From Jannaschia donghaensis (GTDB taxonomy: Bacteria > Pseudomonadota > Alphaproteobacteria > Rhodobacterales > Rhodobacteraceae), in assembly GCF_001403795.1 (NCBI RefSeq), contig NZ_CXSU01000012.1, positions 1,118,471 through 1,182,470 on the forward strand: a DNA stretch of 64,000 nt, read 5' to 3'. A program made the position numbers and the translations under genes. The notes below the pieces were generated by a model that saw only the letters and a list, made by a program, of their open reading frames with translations, had not been told where the DNA came from and searched no databases. Positions 17,988 through 26,249 of this stretch are shown here, piece by piece (positions within the stretch are counted from its first letter, which is position 1; every line of letters starts with the position of its first letter).

Positions 17988-19178
17988 TTAGCGGTAGCCT
18001 TCGACCACCAGCTCGCCCTCGGCAAAGCTGACTTCACGGTAGTTGCCGGCGCTTTCGCCCGGTCCGATCAATTCGACAGCCGATGCGCCGACGTAATCGA
18101 TCTCGCCACCGTCGGCGAGGATCTGAAGCGCCTTGCCCAGCTCACCCGGCAGGATTTCCTCGCCCGGTGCGTTGGCGACGTCCATAACGGCGTCCTTGTA
18201 CTCGGCAGGGTCGGACGAGCCGGCCTTGGCCATCGCAAGCATGATCAGGGCCGCGGCGTCATAGGCCTCGGCCGAGAAGGGCGAGGTGCCGTCATAGTCG
18301 GCGGCCGATGCCATTTCCTGATAGAGTTGCGCGCCGGGGCTGTCGGTGCCGGGGTTCTGACCCGTCGATCCGTCGATTCCGGAGCCGAAGTTATCGGTCA
18401 GGGCCGCGCTGATCATGCCGTCGGGGAAGTGGAACGTATCGAACGCGCCCGAGTCGATGGCGGAGCGCACGATGCCCGATCCACCCTGGTCGACATAACC
18501 CGCAACGACCAGGCGGTCACCACCGGCGGCGGCCAGCGCACCGACTTCGGCCGAATAGTCGGCCTTGCCGTCTTCGTGGGCGGCCGAAATGGTGACTTCG
18601 CCACCGGCTTCCTCGAAGGCGGTCTGGAACGCGTCGGCCAGACCCTTGCCATAGTCGTTGTTGGTGTAGGTCAGCGCGACGCTCTCGATGCCCTTGTCCA
18701 TCAGGATTTCGGTCATGATGACGCCCTGGCGCGCATCCGACGGGGCGGTGCGGAAGAACAGGCCGTTGTCTTCGGCGGTCGACAGACCGGGCGACGTAGC
18801 CGAGGGCGAGATCATCACAACGCCGTTGGGCACCGCGACGTTCGACAGCATGGCCCCCGTCACGCCGGAGCAGTCGGCCCCGACGATGCCGGCAACGCCG
18901 TCACCGGTGATCAGGCGTTCGGTCGCCGACGTGGCCGCGGCCGCATCGATACAGGTGGAGTCGGCGCGCACGGGCTCGACGGTGACGCCGTCCAACAGCA
19001 GACCGCTCTCGGTCACTTCGGCCATCGCCATCTCGGCACCCGCGGCCATGGCCGGGGCAAGGCTTTCCAGCGGGCCGGTGAAGCCCAACACGACGCCCAG
19101 CTTGACGGGCGAGTGCGCGTCGGCGAACGCACCGGTGGCGGCAAGCGTTGCGGCAGACGCCAGCAGAAACTTTTTCAT
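17988..19178 (-). CDS. Periplasmic branched-chain amino acid (or amide) binding protein
   Basis: Type I periplasmic binding protein of the Liv ABC importer, 396 residues. The signal peptide MKKFLLASAATLAATGAFA ends before DAHSPVKLG. Mature motifs: VKLGVVLGFTGPLES, IVGADCSGVTGA, NDYGKGLADAF. A pair of cysteines (TCIDA and DCSG) could form the disulfide typical for this family. A GGGAGATT Shine-Dalgarno lies before ATG 19178. A 122-bp AT-rich spacer upstream (TTAAAATTTAAA) is the probable promoter region of the whole liv operon. The exact ligand cannot be read from sequence. Confidence 0.92.
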   Translation of the reverse strand: MKKFLLASAATLAATGAFADAHSPVKLGVVLGFTGPLESLAPAMAAGAEMAMAEVTESGLLLDGVTVEPVRADSTCIDAAAATSATERLITGDGVAGIVGADCSGVTGAMLSNVAVPNGVVMISPSATSPGLSTAEDNGLFFRTAPSDARQGVIMTEILMDKGIESVALTYTNNDYGKGLADAFQTAFEEAGGEVTISAAHEDGKADYSAEVGALAAAGGDRLVVAGYVDQGGSGIVRSAIDSGAFDTFHFPDGMISAALTDNFGSGIDGSTGQNPGTDSPGAQLYQEMASAADYDGTSPFSAEAYDAAALIMLAMAKAGSSDPAEYKDAVMDVANAPGEEILPGELGKALQILADGGEIDYVGASAVELIGPGESAGNYREVSFAEGELVVEGYR

Positions 19179-19300
19179 AATAATCTCCCATGTATCCGAC
19201 TCTTTATGAGCCTTGATGCGGGAGATTATGCAACGTGCCGCCGGGATGAAAGCGTCCAATTCGGCAGGTGTTAAAATTTAAACGCGGCCAATCGGTGCCT

Positions 19301-20143
19301 TTACAGAGAAATACCCTGTCGCCCGGCCAGATCGGTAAAGAATTGCCATGCGACACGGCCCGACCGCGACCCGCGCGTGGCCTGCCATTCGATCGCCTGG
19401 GCGCGCAGGTCGTCGTCGGAAATGCTGACCCCGAAGGCATCGCAATATCCCCGGATGATCGCCAGATAGGCATCCTGATCCTGCGGATGAAAGCCCAGCC
19501 ACAGGCCAAAGCGATCCGACAGGCTGACCTTTTCCTCCACCGCCTCGGCGGGGTTGATCGCATTGCCGCGTTCATTCTCGATCATGTCGCGCGGCATCAG
19601 GTGGCGCCGGTTCGACGTGGCATAGAAAAGGACGTTGTCGGGCCGCCCCTCGATCCCGCCGTCAAGAACGGCCTTGAGCGATTTATAGGCGGCGTCGTCA
19701 TGCCCGAAGCTCAGGTCGTCACAATACAGGATAAACCGATGTGGCGCATCGCGCAGCACGGCCAACAATGTGCCGACGGTCTGAATATCCTCGCGCTGAA
19801 GTTCGACCAGCTTGAGGCCAGTCGCTTCAAGTTCGCCGTGCACGGCCTTGACCAAGCTCGATTTTCCCGTTCCGCGCGCACCCCAAAGCAGGGCATTGTT
19901 CGCCGAAAATCCATCGGCGAAACGCTGCGTGTTTTCCAGCAGCGTGTCGCGCGCGCGATCAATGCCCAGCAACAGGTTCAAGGGGATGCGGTTGGGGTGC
20001 GGGACGGGCACCAGCCGGTCAGGCGACGTGTCCCAGACATAGGCGCTCGCCGTCCAGTCGGGCGCGGCCAGCGGCGCGGGGGCCAGCCGCTCCAGCGCCT
20101 GCGCGATGCGCTCGGCCACCTGCAGCAGGGGCGCGTCGCTCAA
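19301..20143 (-). CDS. DUF815 AAA+ ATPase
   Basis: A 280-residue P-loop ATPase of the DUF815/COG2607 family: Walker A WGARGTGKSSLVKAV, Walker B FILYCDDLSF, and an Asn/Arg-rich sensor region ATSNRRHLMPRDM. Molecular role unknown; it is often present in Rhodobacterales chromosomes near the tat genes. No ATG fits; the start is taken as TTG at 20141-20143, which overlaps the tatC TGA as TTGA and keeps the conserved N-terminal region (LSDAPLLQVAERIAQ). It is the last gene of the tat operon. Confidence 0.85.
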   Translation of the reverse strand: MSDAPLLQVAERIAQALERLAPAPLAAPDWTASAYVWDTSPDRLVPVPHPNRIPLNLLLGIDRARDTLLENTQRFADGFSANNALLWGARGTGKSSLVKAVHGELEATGLKLVELQREDIQTVGTLLAVLRDAPHRFILYCDDLSFGHDDAAYKSLKAVLDGGIEGRPDNVLFYATSNRRHLMPRDMIENERGNAINPAEAVEEKVSLSDRFGLWLGFHPQDQDAYLAIIRGYCDAFGVSISDDDLRAQAIEWQATRGSRSGRVAWQFFTDLAGRQGISL

Positions 20144-21051
20144 GGCTTGTCCTCGTCCGTGGCCCTTGCCCCGTGGATTTCCTCGTCCCAAAGACCGTCG
20201 GCCTTCAACTGCTTTTCGCGGGCGCGTTCGACCCAGCGAACCAGCCAGATCGAAATTTCGTAAAGTCCGAACACGACCACGAAGAGGATGACCTGCGTGA
20301 TCACGTCCGGCGGCGTCACCAGCGCGGCCAGAAGCAGGATGCCCACGACCGCGTATTTTCGCACGCCCGCCAGACCCGCCGCCGAGACCAGACCCGCCTT
20401 GCCCATCAGCGTCAGCAAAACCGGCAGCTGGAAGCAAAGGCCGAACGCCACGATCATCTTGAGCGTGATGTCGAGGGATTCGTTGACCTTGCCGGCGAAT
20501 GTGATGCTGATCCCGCCGTCCACGGGGGCGACCGGTATCGTCGGCTCCACGATGACGACGCCGTCGGGCACCGTGTCGGGAATGGCACCGACGATGACCT
20601 GCTGCACGTCCGCAAAACCCAGGAAGAACTGCATCGCCAGCGGCACGACGACGAAATGTGCAAACGCCGCGCCCAATGTGAACAAAACCGGCGACGCGAC
20701 AAGGAATGGCAGAAACGCGTTCTTCTCGTTCTTGTAGAGCCCCGGCGCGACGAAGCGCCAAAGCTGATGCGCGATGACCGGGAAAGAGATGATAAGCCCG
20801 CCCACGACCGACACACGGATCAGGGTAAAGAAATATTCCTGCGGCGCAGTATAGATCATCTGCGGATCAGGATCGCCGAGCGCGCGCATCGTCGCTTCGA
20901 TCGGACGCAGCAGGAATTCCAGGATCTGCTCGCCGACGGTAAAACACAGGACCATGCCGATCAGGAACCCGGCCACGGCCCGGATCAGGCGTGTCCGCAA
21001 TTCGGCCAGATGCTCGATCAGGGGGGCGCTGCTGTCGTCGACGTCGCTCAT
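20140..21051 (-). CDS. tatC: Twin-arginine translocase subunit TatC
   Basis: Core receptor of the Tat pathway that exports folded proteins; six transmembrane helices, 303 residues. Typical elements: IEHLAELRTRLIRA at the N-terminus, YTAPQEYFFTLIRVSV, FPVIAHQLWRFVAPGLY and EISIWLVRW. A loop between helices 3 and 4 is longer than in E. coli (VGAIPDTVPDGVVIVEPTIP). The ATG overlaps the tatB stop. Its likely clients include the Tat-signal TRAP binding protein at 53989-55074. Confidence 0.96.
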   Translation of the reverse strand: MSDVDDSSAPLIEHLAELRTRLIRAVAGFLIGMVLCFTVGEQILEFLLRPIEATMRALGDPDPQMIYTAPQEYFFTLIRVSVVGGLIISFPVIAHQLWRFVAPGLYKNEKNAFLPFLVASPVLFTLGAAFAHFVVVPLAMQFFLGFADVQQVIVGAIPDTVPDGVVIVEPTIPVAPVDGGISITFAGKVNESLDITLKMIVAFGLCFQLPVLLTLMGKAGLVSAAGLAGVRKYAVVGILLLAALVTPPDVITQVILFVVVFGLYEISIWLVRWVERAREKQLKADGLWDEEIHGARATDEDKP

Positions 21052-21473
21052 GCGCTCTCGTCCGTCTTGGCGGGCTTCGGGTCCGGTTCGGGCGCGCCGG
21101 GGTCGGGCAGAAGCTCCGGCTCTCCGGACAATTCCGCCGCTTCGGCGGCGCGGGCCGCATCTCCGGTCTTGGGCGCGGGCTTCGCGTCCGGCCCGTCGGG
21201 CGACCAGGCCGACAACTCCGACGTGGCTTCCTTGATCTTGTCCATGCCGTACTGCTTGGGGTCGGCCATCTTGCGCAGGTCGCCCGCGATGTCGTTCACG
21301 CCGCTGTCGTTGGCGGCATCGTTCATCGCGGTCTGGAACTCGCGCGCCATCTTGCGCGCCTTGCCGGTGAATTCACCCAGCGTGCGGAACATGCGCGGCA
21401 GGTCCTTGGGCCCCACCACGATCAGCGCGACGACGCCGACGACGAGCATTTCGCTCATTCCGATATCGAACAT
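21048..21473 (-). CDS. tatB: Sec-independent translocase subunit TatB
   Basis: TatB, 141 residues: a short N-terminal membrane helix (MFDIGMSEMLVVGVVALIVV), the Gly-Pro hinge (GPKDLP), an amphipathic helix (MFRTLGEFTGKARKMAREF) and an acidic Pro-rich tail. It forms the substrate-binding complex with TatC. It lies 23 bp downstream of tatA and overlaps tatC by 4 bp. Confidence 0.95.
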   Translation of the reverse strand: MFDIGMSEMLVVGVVALIVVGPKDLPRMFRTLGEFTGKARKMAREFQTAMNDAANDSGVNDIAGDLRKMADPKQYGMDKIKEATSELSAWSPDGPDAKPAPKTGDAARAAEAAELSGEPELLPDPGAPEPDPKPAKTDESA

Positions 21474-21496
21474 GGGCTACGCCCCCGATCGTGCGT

Positions 21497-21742
21497 TCAG
21501 ACCTTGTCCTTCTTCGCTTCGGGGGACACGTCGCGCGCGGATGTGCCATCGGCCATGATTGGCTTGGGCTGCGCCTCGGCGGCGTCCTCGTCGTCCTTGG
21601 ACCCGTCGGCGACGCCCTTTTTGAACGACGTGATGCCCTTGCCGACTTCGCCCATCAGGCTGGAAATCTTGCCGCGTCCGAACAGCACCAGAACGACGAC
21701 GGCGATAAGCAGAAGGCCCGGAAGGCCGATGTTGTTGAGCAT
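21497..21742 (-). CDS. tatA: Sec-independent translocase subunit TatA
   Basis: TatA, 81 residues: membrane helix [19 protein letters not shown] with the Phe-Gly hinge, an amphipathic helix ([19 protein letters not shown]) and a charged tail. It multimerises to make the protein-conducting patch. First gene of tatA-tatB-tatC-DUF815, read leftward; the 123 bp between it and the nlpD-like gene have no other gene and may hold the promoter. Confidence 0.95.
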   Translation of the reverse strand: MLNNIGLPGLLLIAVVVLVLFGRGKISSLMGEVGKGITSFKKGVADGSKDDEDAAEAQPKPIMADGTSARDVSPEAKKDKV

Positions 21743-21865
21743 GAGTTCTCTCCCTCGGGGGGCCGGAGCCCGATATCCGTGTTGCGCATGTTATCTACGC
21801 ATTGCGCCGCCCACATGAAAGCGGTGGCACATAAATTTGCGCTACCTGATCCGATCCGTCGCGCT

Positions 21866-23041
21866 CTAACGCAACAATGGGGCCGGATCGACGGCGTCGA
21901 AGCCGCGCCGCACTTCGAAATGCAGGAACGCAGGGTCCCCACCGCCGACGCTGGCCACACGCTGACCGGCGGTGATGGAATCACCCTTCTGGACGCGAAT
22001 GTCCTTGATGTTCGCATAGACCGTCAACAATCCACCCTCGTGACGCAGCACCAGAATCGGCACCTGATCGGTGTCGCGGGTGATCGCGGCGACCGTTCCC
22101 GCAGCCGCGGCCTGCACGGCGGTACCCTCGGCGGCGCGGAAATCGATTCCCTCGTTGCGCCCCGAGAACGGGCGCAGCACCTCGCCCGACACGGGACGAC
22201 GCAAGGCGGAGGTGGTTGCCGCAGGTTCGGGCGTGGCAGTCACGGGTTCGGCCGTAGGCGCGGGTGCACTGGCGTCGGTGCGGAACTGGTCAAGCTGCGG
22301 GCTTTGCGGCAAAGGCTCCGCTTCGATCGTTTCGGGCAACGCGGAACTGGCCGACGGCGGCACAGGTGTGACCGTTCCGCCCCCCGGAACCGGTGTGGCG
22401 ACTTCCTGCGCGCCGTCTTCGCCGATCACCAGCGGGATCAGCAGATACTGACCTTCGCGGACCGCCAGATCGGTGCCAAGGCCGTTCCACTCGGCCAGCG
22501 ACGACGGGCTGACGCCGTACAGGCGCGCAATGGAGAACGCCGTCTCGCCGCGCGCGACGCGGTGGCGCACAGGCTCCTGCCCGCCCTGGACAGTCACCTG
22601 CGGCGCGGTTCCGCCGGACGCGCGGTCGATCGCCGCCCCCGCGATGGAGGAGATGTCGGGCCGACCGTTTGTTCCTGTGGCCCCCGGCACCACCCGACTG
22701 GGCAGGGCCAGCACCGCATCGGCGTTCAGCCGCGTGTCGGGCGAGATGCCGTTGAACCGGGCCAGCTCGGCCGAGGAATAGCCGATGCGGTCGGCGACCG
22801 TCTGCACGGTATCGCCGCGCCGGGCGACGGCGACCTGATAGTTCGGATAGGTGATCAACCCGTTGCCGTCGGGCCGCGGACGATCCGCGGGGGCCAGACG
22901 CACGCCGTCGGACGTGTCGACGGTGCCCGCCTCGCCCCTAAGGTCGAAATCGAAATTTCCACTTTGAAATTCGGAACATCCCGCAAGGATGCCCATGCTC
23001 GTCATCAGACCGGCCCATGCGGTCTTGCCTGCTACGGACAT
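21866..23041 (-). CDS. nlpD: NlpD-like lipoprotein with two LysM and a degenerate LytM domain
   Basis: A 391-residue outer-membrane-type lipoprotein: lipobox LAGC with Cys22, LysM 1 (about 69-115), LysM 2 (about 160-204), Pro/Ala linker, and a C-terminal M23/LytM domain (about 282-391). In active M23 enzymes the zinc ligands are H-x3-D and H-x-H. Here the first histidine is Asn (GRNEGIDF, Asn296) and the first of the HxH pair is Phe (FLHFEVR, Phe372), so the domain should not cleave. This matches NlpD/EnvC-type activators of amidases in cell separation. The order surE-pcm-nlpD is also that of E. coli. Confidence 0.88.
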   Translation of the reverse strand: MSVAGKTAWAGLMTSMGILAGCSEFQSGNFDFDLRGEAGTVDTSDGVRLAPADRPRPDGNGLITYPNYQVAVARRGDTVQTVADRIGYSSAELARFNGISPDTRLNADAVLALPSRVVPGATGTNGRPDISSIAGAAIDRASGGTAPQVTVQGGQEPVRHRVARGETAFSIARLYGVSPSSLAEWNGLGTDLAVREGQYLLIPLVIGEDGAQEVATPVPGGGTVTPVPPSASSALPETIEAEPLPQSPQLDQFRTDASAPAPTAEPVTATPEPAATTSALRRPVSGEVLRPFSGRNEGIDFRAAEGTAVQAAAAGTVAAITRDTDQVPILVLRHEGGLLTVYANIKDIRVQKGDSITAGQRVASVGGGDPAFLHFEVRRGFDAVDPAPLLR

Positions 23042-23109
23042 CACTGTCCCCCTATCTGCCCCGCCTGCACCTTCGGCACAGGGTCCCGTGTTGCCGGATG
23101 GCACGCGCT

Positions 23110-23748
23110 TCAGTCGTGTTCCACCCCTTCCACCAGCGGTACGAAACGCACCGGCGAAAGTTCTTCGTAATCGTATCCGCCCGCGGTCCGCGTCACCTTG
23201 ATCAAGGTCTGAACGTGATCCGACACGCCCACCGGCACAACCATACTACCCCCGATGCGCAATTGTGCCAACAGGGGACCGGGCGGGTCCTCGGCCGCGG
23301 CGGTGACCAGGATCCGGTCGAACGGGGCCTGTTCGGGCAAGCCATAGCTGCCGTCGCCGGTGATCTGCGTAATGTTGGTCAGGTTCAGCGTGACGTGATT
23401 GGCCTGCGCGACCCGTGTCAGGGCCCGGTGACGCTCCACCGTATAGACCCGGCGGGCCAGGTGCGACAGGATCGCGGCCTGGTATCCGGTGCCCGTCCCC
23501 ACCTCCAACACCTTGTCGCGCGGCTGCACGTCCAGCGCCTGGGTCATCTGCCCCACCACGCTGGGCTGGCTGATCGTCTGGCCGACCGCGATGGGCAGAG
23601 GCACGTCGTCATAGGCGCGTGCGGCGAATGTCTCGCCCACGAAGATCGCGCGGTCCACCCGCTCCATCGCCGTCAACACGCGCAGATCTTTCACGCCCTT
23701 CGACCGAAGGGACAGCTGCAACCGCATCGTGTCTTCGGGCGTCGCCAT
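23110..23748 (-). CDS. pcm: Protein-L-isoaspartate O-methyltransferase
   Basis: Pcm repairs isoaspartyl damage in aged proteins by SAM-dependent methylation. It has 212 residues with [19 protein letters not shown], the SAM motif [16 protein letters not shown] and YTVERHRAL. The ATG at 23746-23748 is taken as start; a GTG one codon upstream is the alternative. It lies 3 bp after surE and before the nlpD-like gene, a well-known conserved order. Confidence 0.95.
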   Translation of the reverse strand: MATPEDTMRLQLSLRSKGVKDLRVLTAMERVDRAIFVGETFAARAYDDVPLPIAVGQTISQPSVVGQMTQALDVQPRDKVLEVGTGTGYQAAILSHLARRVYTVERHRALTRVAQANHVTLNLTNITQITGDGSYGLPEQAPFDRILVTAAAEDPPGPLLAQLRIGGSMVVPVGVSDHVQTLIKVTRTAGGYDYEELSPVRFVPLVEGVEHD

Positions 23749-23751
23749 CAC

Positions 23752-24546
23752 TCAGCCATCGTAGGCATCAAGAACGTCGCGCAACCCCTTGATCGCGCTA
23801 TGATCGGTCAAGTCACAACGCATGGGCGTCACCGACACCCAGCCTTCGACATTCGCCTTCACATCCGTGCCCGGTGCCGTCGGTTCCCCTTGGGCCGATC
23901 CCTGGATCCACAGGTATTTGCGCCCCGATGGCGCGGTCTGCGGATGCACGCCCATGCGACCGTCGCCGCGGTACCCCTGCGCCACGGCGGCCAGTCCCTT
24001 GACCTTGTCGGCCGGGCACGGCGGGAAGTTCACGTTATAAAACATCTTATAGGTGTCGCCGCCCCATTCTGCCCCCGCCAGAAGGCGACGCACGCAATCG
24101 GCCCCGGTGGCGGACGCCGCCTCGAACGGATTGTCCAGATTGACGTTTTGGGGGCCATAGAACTGCGACATGGCGATGCCGCGCACGCCCTGCAGCGCCG
24201 CTTCGATCGCGGCGCCGATGGTGCCGGAATACATCGTATTTTCGGCGGCGTTGTTGCCCCGGTTCACGCCCGACAGCACTAGATCCACGTCGCCCGGAAC
24301 GATATCGCCCAGACCGGCCAGCACGCAATCGGCGGGCGACCCCTCGATCGCGAAGCGACGCTCTCCCATCTGGCTGATCATCGACGGCTTGACGTAGTTG
24401 ATGCAGTGACCGACGCCCGACTGCTCGAACGCGGGGGCCACGATCCAGACTTCGCCGTCCGGCCCCGCCACGTCGCGCGCGATTTCTTCTAGCACGGCAA
24501 GTCCGGGGGCGGAGATGCCGTCGTCGTTGGTGATCAGAATTCGCAT
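23752..24546 (-). CDS. surE: 5'/3'-nucleotidase SurE
   Basis: Metal-dependent nucleotidase of the SurE family, 264 residues. The metal site MRILITNDDGISAPG (Asp8, Asp9), APAFEQSGVG, and LVLSGVNRGNNAAENTMYSG are intact. It removes phosphate from nucleoside monophosphates and is linked to stationary-phase survival. It begins the surE-pcm-nlpD group and lies 36 bp after the hydratase gene on the same strand. Confidence 0.96.
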   Translation of the reverse strand: MRILITNDDGISAPGLAVLEEIARDVAGPDGEVWIVAPAFEQSGVGHCINYVKPSMISQMGERRFAIEGSPADCVLAGLGDIVPGDVDLVLSGVNRGNNAAENTMYSGTIGAAIEAALQGVRGIAMSQFYGPQNVNLDNPFEAASATGADCVRRLLAGAEWGGDTYKMFYNVNFPPCPADKVKGLAAVAQGYRGDGRMGVHPQTAPSGRKYLWIQGSAQGEPTAPGTDVKANVEGWVSVTPMRCDLTDHSAIKGLRDVLDAYDG

Positions 24547-24582
24547 GCAGGGGCTCCTTTCGCCCCTGTTAAGTCGCGGGGG

Positions 24583-25368
24583 TCAGGGCGTCCAGCGCGG
24601 CGCGCGTTTTTCAAGAAAGGCCTGTATCCCCTCTGCCGTATCCGGATCGCCCAGATTTGCGACCATCGCGTCACGCGCCAGGGCATAGGCGTCGTCGATC
24701 GGCAACTCGGCCTGCGCGTGAAAGATGTCCTTGCCGACCCGCACCGCGCCCGGCAGCTTCCGGGCCAGGTGGCCGGCGTAATACGCAACGCAATCGTCCA
24801 ACGCATCCGCTGGCACCGCGCGGTTGACCAGACCGGCGGTGACGGCCTCCTCCGCACTCATCATTAGGCCCATGGACAGCAGCTCGAACGCGCGCTTGCG
24901 GCCCACATTGCGGGTCAGCGCGACCATCGGCGTCGAACAGAACAATCCGATGTCCACGCCGTTGACACCGAATTTGGCATCCTCCGCCGCGATGGCCAGA
25001 TCGCAGGTCGCGACCAGCTGGCACCCGGCGGCCGTGGCCAGCCCGTGGACGCGTGCGATGACCGGCTGCGGAAGGTTGCGGATATGCGCCATCACGGCGG
25101 CGCAGCGGTCGAACAGATCGGCGAAGGCCGCGGCCCCGCCATCGTCTGCCTGCCGCATCGCCTGCATCTGACGCAGGTGGTGGCCCGCGCAGAACGCCCG
25201 GCCCGCCGTGCGCAGGATGACGACACGTAAATCCGACGCGGCGATGTCGGACAGTTGACGGGCGAGCGCGGCAAGCATCTCATCCGACAACGCATTGAGC
25301 GTGCCGGGGTCGTTGAGCGTCAGCGTCGCGATCCCGTCGCGATCGTCGCGCAAAAGGATATCGGTCAT
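24583..25368 (-). CDS. Enoyl-CoA hydratase/isomerase family protein
   Basis: Crotonase-fold enzyme, 261 residues, beginning MTDILLRDDRDGIATLTLN. The oxyanion-hole segments are FCAGHHLRQM and AAGCQLVATCDLAIAAEDAKFGVNGVDIGL. The catalytic glutamate pair of classical hydratases is only partly present (the second position is in the VNGVD region), so hydratase activity is not certain; decarboxylase or isomerase are options. GAGGAG six bases before ATG 25366-25368 supports this start over the ATG two codons upstream. Divergent from a thioesterase gene. Confidence 0.88.
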   Translation of the reverse strand: MTDILLRDDRDGIATLTLNDPGTLNALSDEMLAALARQLSDIAASDLRVVILRTAGRAFCAGHHLRQMQAMRQADDGGAAAFADLFDRCAAVMAHIRNLPQPVIARVHGLATAAGCQLVATCDLAIAAEDAKFGVNGVDIGLFCSTPMVALTRNVGRKRAFELLSMGLMMSAEEAVTAGLVNRAVPADALDDCVAYYAGHLARKLPGAVRVGKDIFHAQAELPIDDAYALARDAMVANLGDPDTAEGIQAFLEKRAPRWTP

Positions 25369-25416
25369 GGGCATCTCCTCCGACGATGAGCCTGCGAAGA
25401 CGGAAGGAAGATTGCA

Positions 25417-25833
25417 ATGATCAAGATGGACGCCCCTGCGCTGGAGAAATTCCTCTCTGCGGAATTCCTGCAAGTGGCCGAGGATTTCACGCTGGAGCGT
25501 GTGGACGACGACGGGCTGACCGTTCGCCTGAACGTGGCCGACCGTCATCTGCGCCCGGGGGGCACCGTATCGGGACCGTCGATGTTCGCGCTGGCCGATG
25601 TCGCGGTCTATCTGGCCATCCTGTCGCGGATCGGGCCGGTCGCGCTGGCGGTGACGACGAATTGCTCCATCGATTTCATGCGCAAACCCGTCGCGAACGC
25701 CGACCTGATCTGCGATGTGCGCCTGCTGAAGCTTGGGCGGGTCCTGGCCGTGGGCGATTGCCTGCTGCGATCCGACGGTGATGACCGACCCGTGGCGCGC
25801 GCATCCCTGACCTATTCCATCCCCAAGGCCTGA
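25417..25833 (+). CDS. PaaI-type hotdog thioesterase
   Basis: A 138-residue hotdog-fold acyl-CoA thioesterase. The segment HLRPGGTVSGPSMFALADVA is the family HGG-type loop and helix with a possible catalytic Asp, and CSIDFMRKPVANADL the following strand. It may hydrolyse aryl- or medium-chain acyl-CoA; the substrate is not known. A GGAAGGAAG ribosome site lies 6 bp upstream of ATG 25417. It is divergent from the enoyl-CoA hydratase gene, so the two could share acyl-CoA metabolism. Confidence 0.85.
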   Translation: MIKMDAPALEKFLSAEFLQVAEDFTLERVDDDGLTVRLNVADRHLRPGGTVSGPSMFALADVAVYLAILSRIGPVALAVTTNCSIDFMRKPVANADLICDVRLLKLGRVLAVGDCLLRSDGDDRPVARASLTYSIPKA

Positions 25834-25834
25834 C

Positions 25835-25869
25835 AAAAAAGGAGCCGGGTGTGCGCTGCACGACCCGGC
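25835..25869 (-). terminator. Terminator of the DUF1127 gene
   Basis: Stem GCCGGGT/ACCCGGC (25844-25850 with 25863-25869) with an inner GTGC/GCAC extension. Read on the minus strand, the hairpin is followed by TCC and six T. It also lies 2 bp after the thioesterase gene on the other strand, so it separates two convergent genes. Confidence 0.75.
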
Positions 25870-25897
25870 CCAGGGGGGAAGACGAATTCGGGGGGGA

Positions 25898-26125
25898 TCA
25901 GGCCTGCCAGAAGGGCTTGGCCGTCTCGATCAGCACCTCGGCCGTGGTCAGGCCAATGTCTTGGTACAATTCAGGCTCCAACCGGCGCAGTGCGGCGCGG
26001 GTCCGGGCCCGGGTTTCCCAGTTGGCCAGCGTCGATCCGGCCGAGATCAGCGCCATGGCGACCGGCGAAGCGGCGGGAACAGCGTGGCTGTTCAGGGCGG
26101 GATGATCGAATGCGAGGGCGGTCAT
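25898..26125 (-). CDS. DUF1127 small protein
   Basis: A 75-residue protein with the C-terminal DUF1127 pattern: WETRARTRAALRRLEPELYQDIGL, followed by TTAEVLIETAKPFW. DUF1127 proteins are small, Arg-rich, and in some alphaproteobacteria bind RNA and affect stress and phosphate responses. An AAAGGACA lies just upstream of ATG 26125. Divergent from a MocR-type regulator with 112 bp between; the boxes in that spacer could control both genes. Confidence 0.9.
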   Translation of the reverse strand: MTALAFDHPALNSHAVPAASPVAMALISAGSTLANWETRARTRAALRRLEPELYQDIGLTTAEVLIETAKPFWQA

Positions 26126-26165
26126 GGGATGTCCTTTCGGGGCGTCTTTCGGTTTTACTTGTGTC

Positions 26166-26249
26166 GATACAATTTCGCCGCTAGGGCGTATTCAGTAGAT
26201 ACAATTCCCCAGCCATCGAATCCAGCGATACATTGTTATGAGTACAATA
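26166..26249. promoter_or_regulatory. Repeated GATACAAT boxes between DUF1127 and the MocR gene
   Basis: GATACAATT occurs at 26166-26174 and again at 26198-26206, exactly 32 bp apart (three helical turns), with a degenerate GATACATTG at 26227-26235 and GTACAATA at 26242-26249 overlapping the regulator start. MocR/GabR-type regulators bind direct repeats of this style (for example ATACCA in GabR), so this is a likely autoregulatory operator. Binding has not been shown. Confidence 0.5.

Noticed and set aside
20173-21558. A 461-codon open frame opposite tatC and tatB
   Set aside because: Shadow of the tat genes, extremely rich in Arg, His and Asp, without conserved elements.
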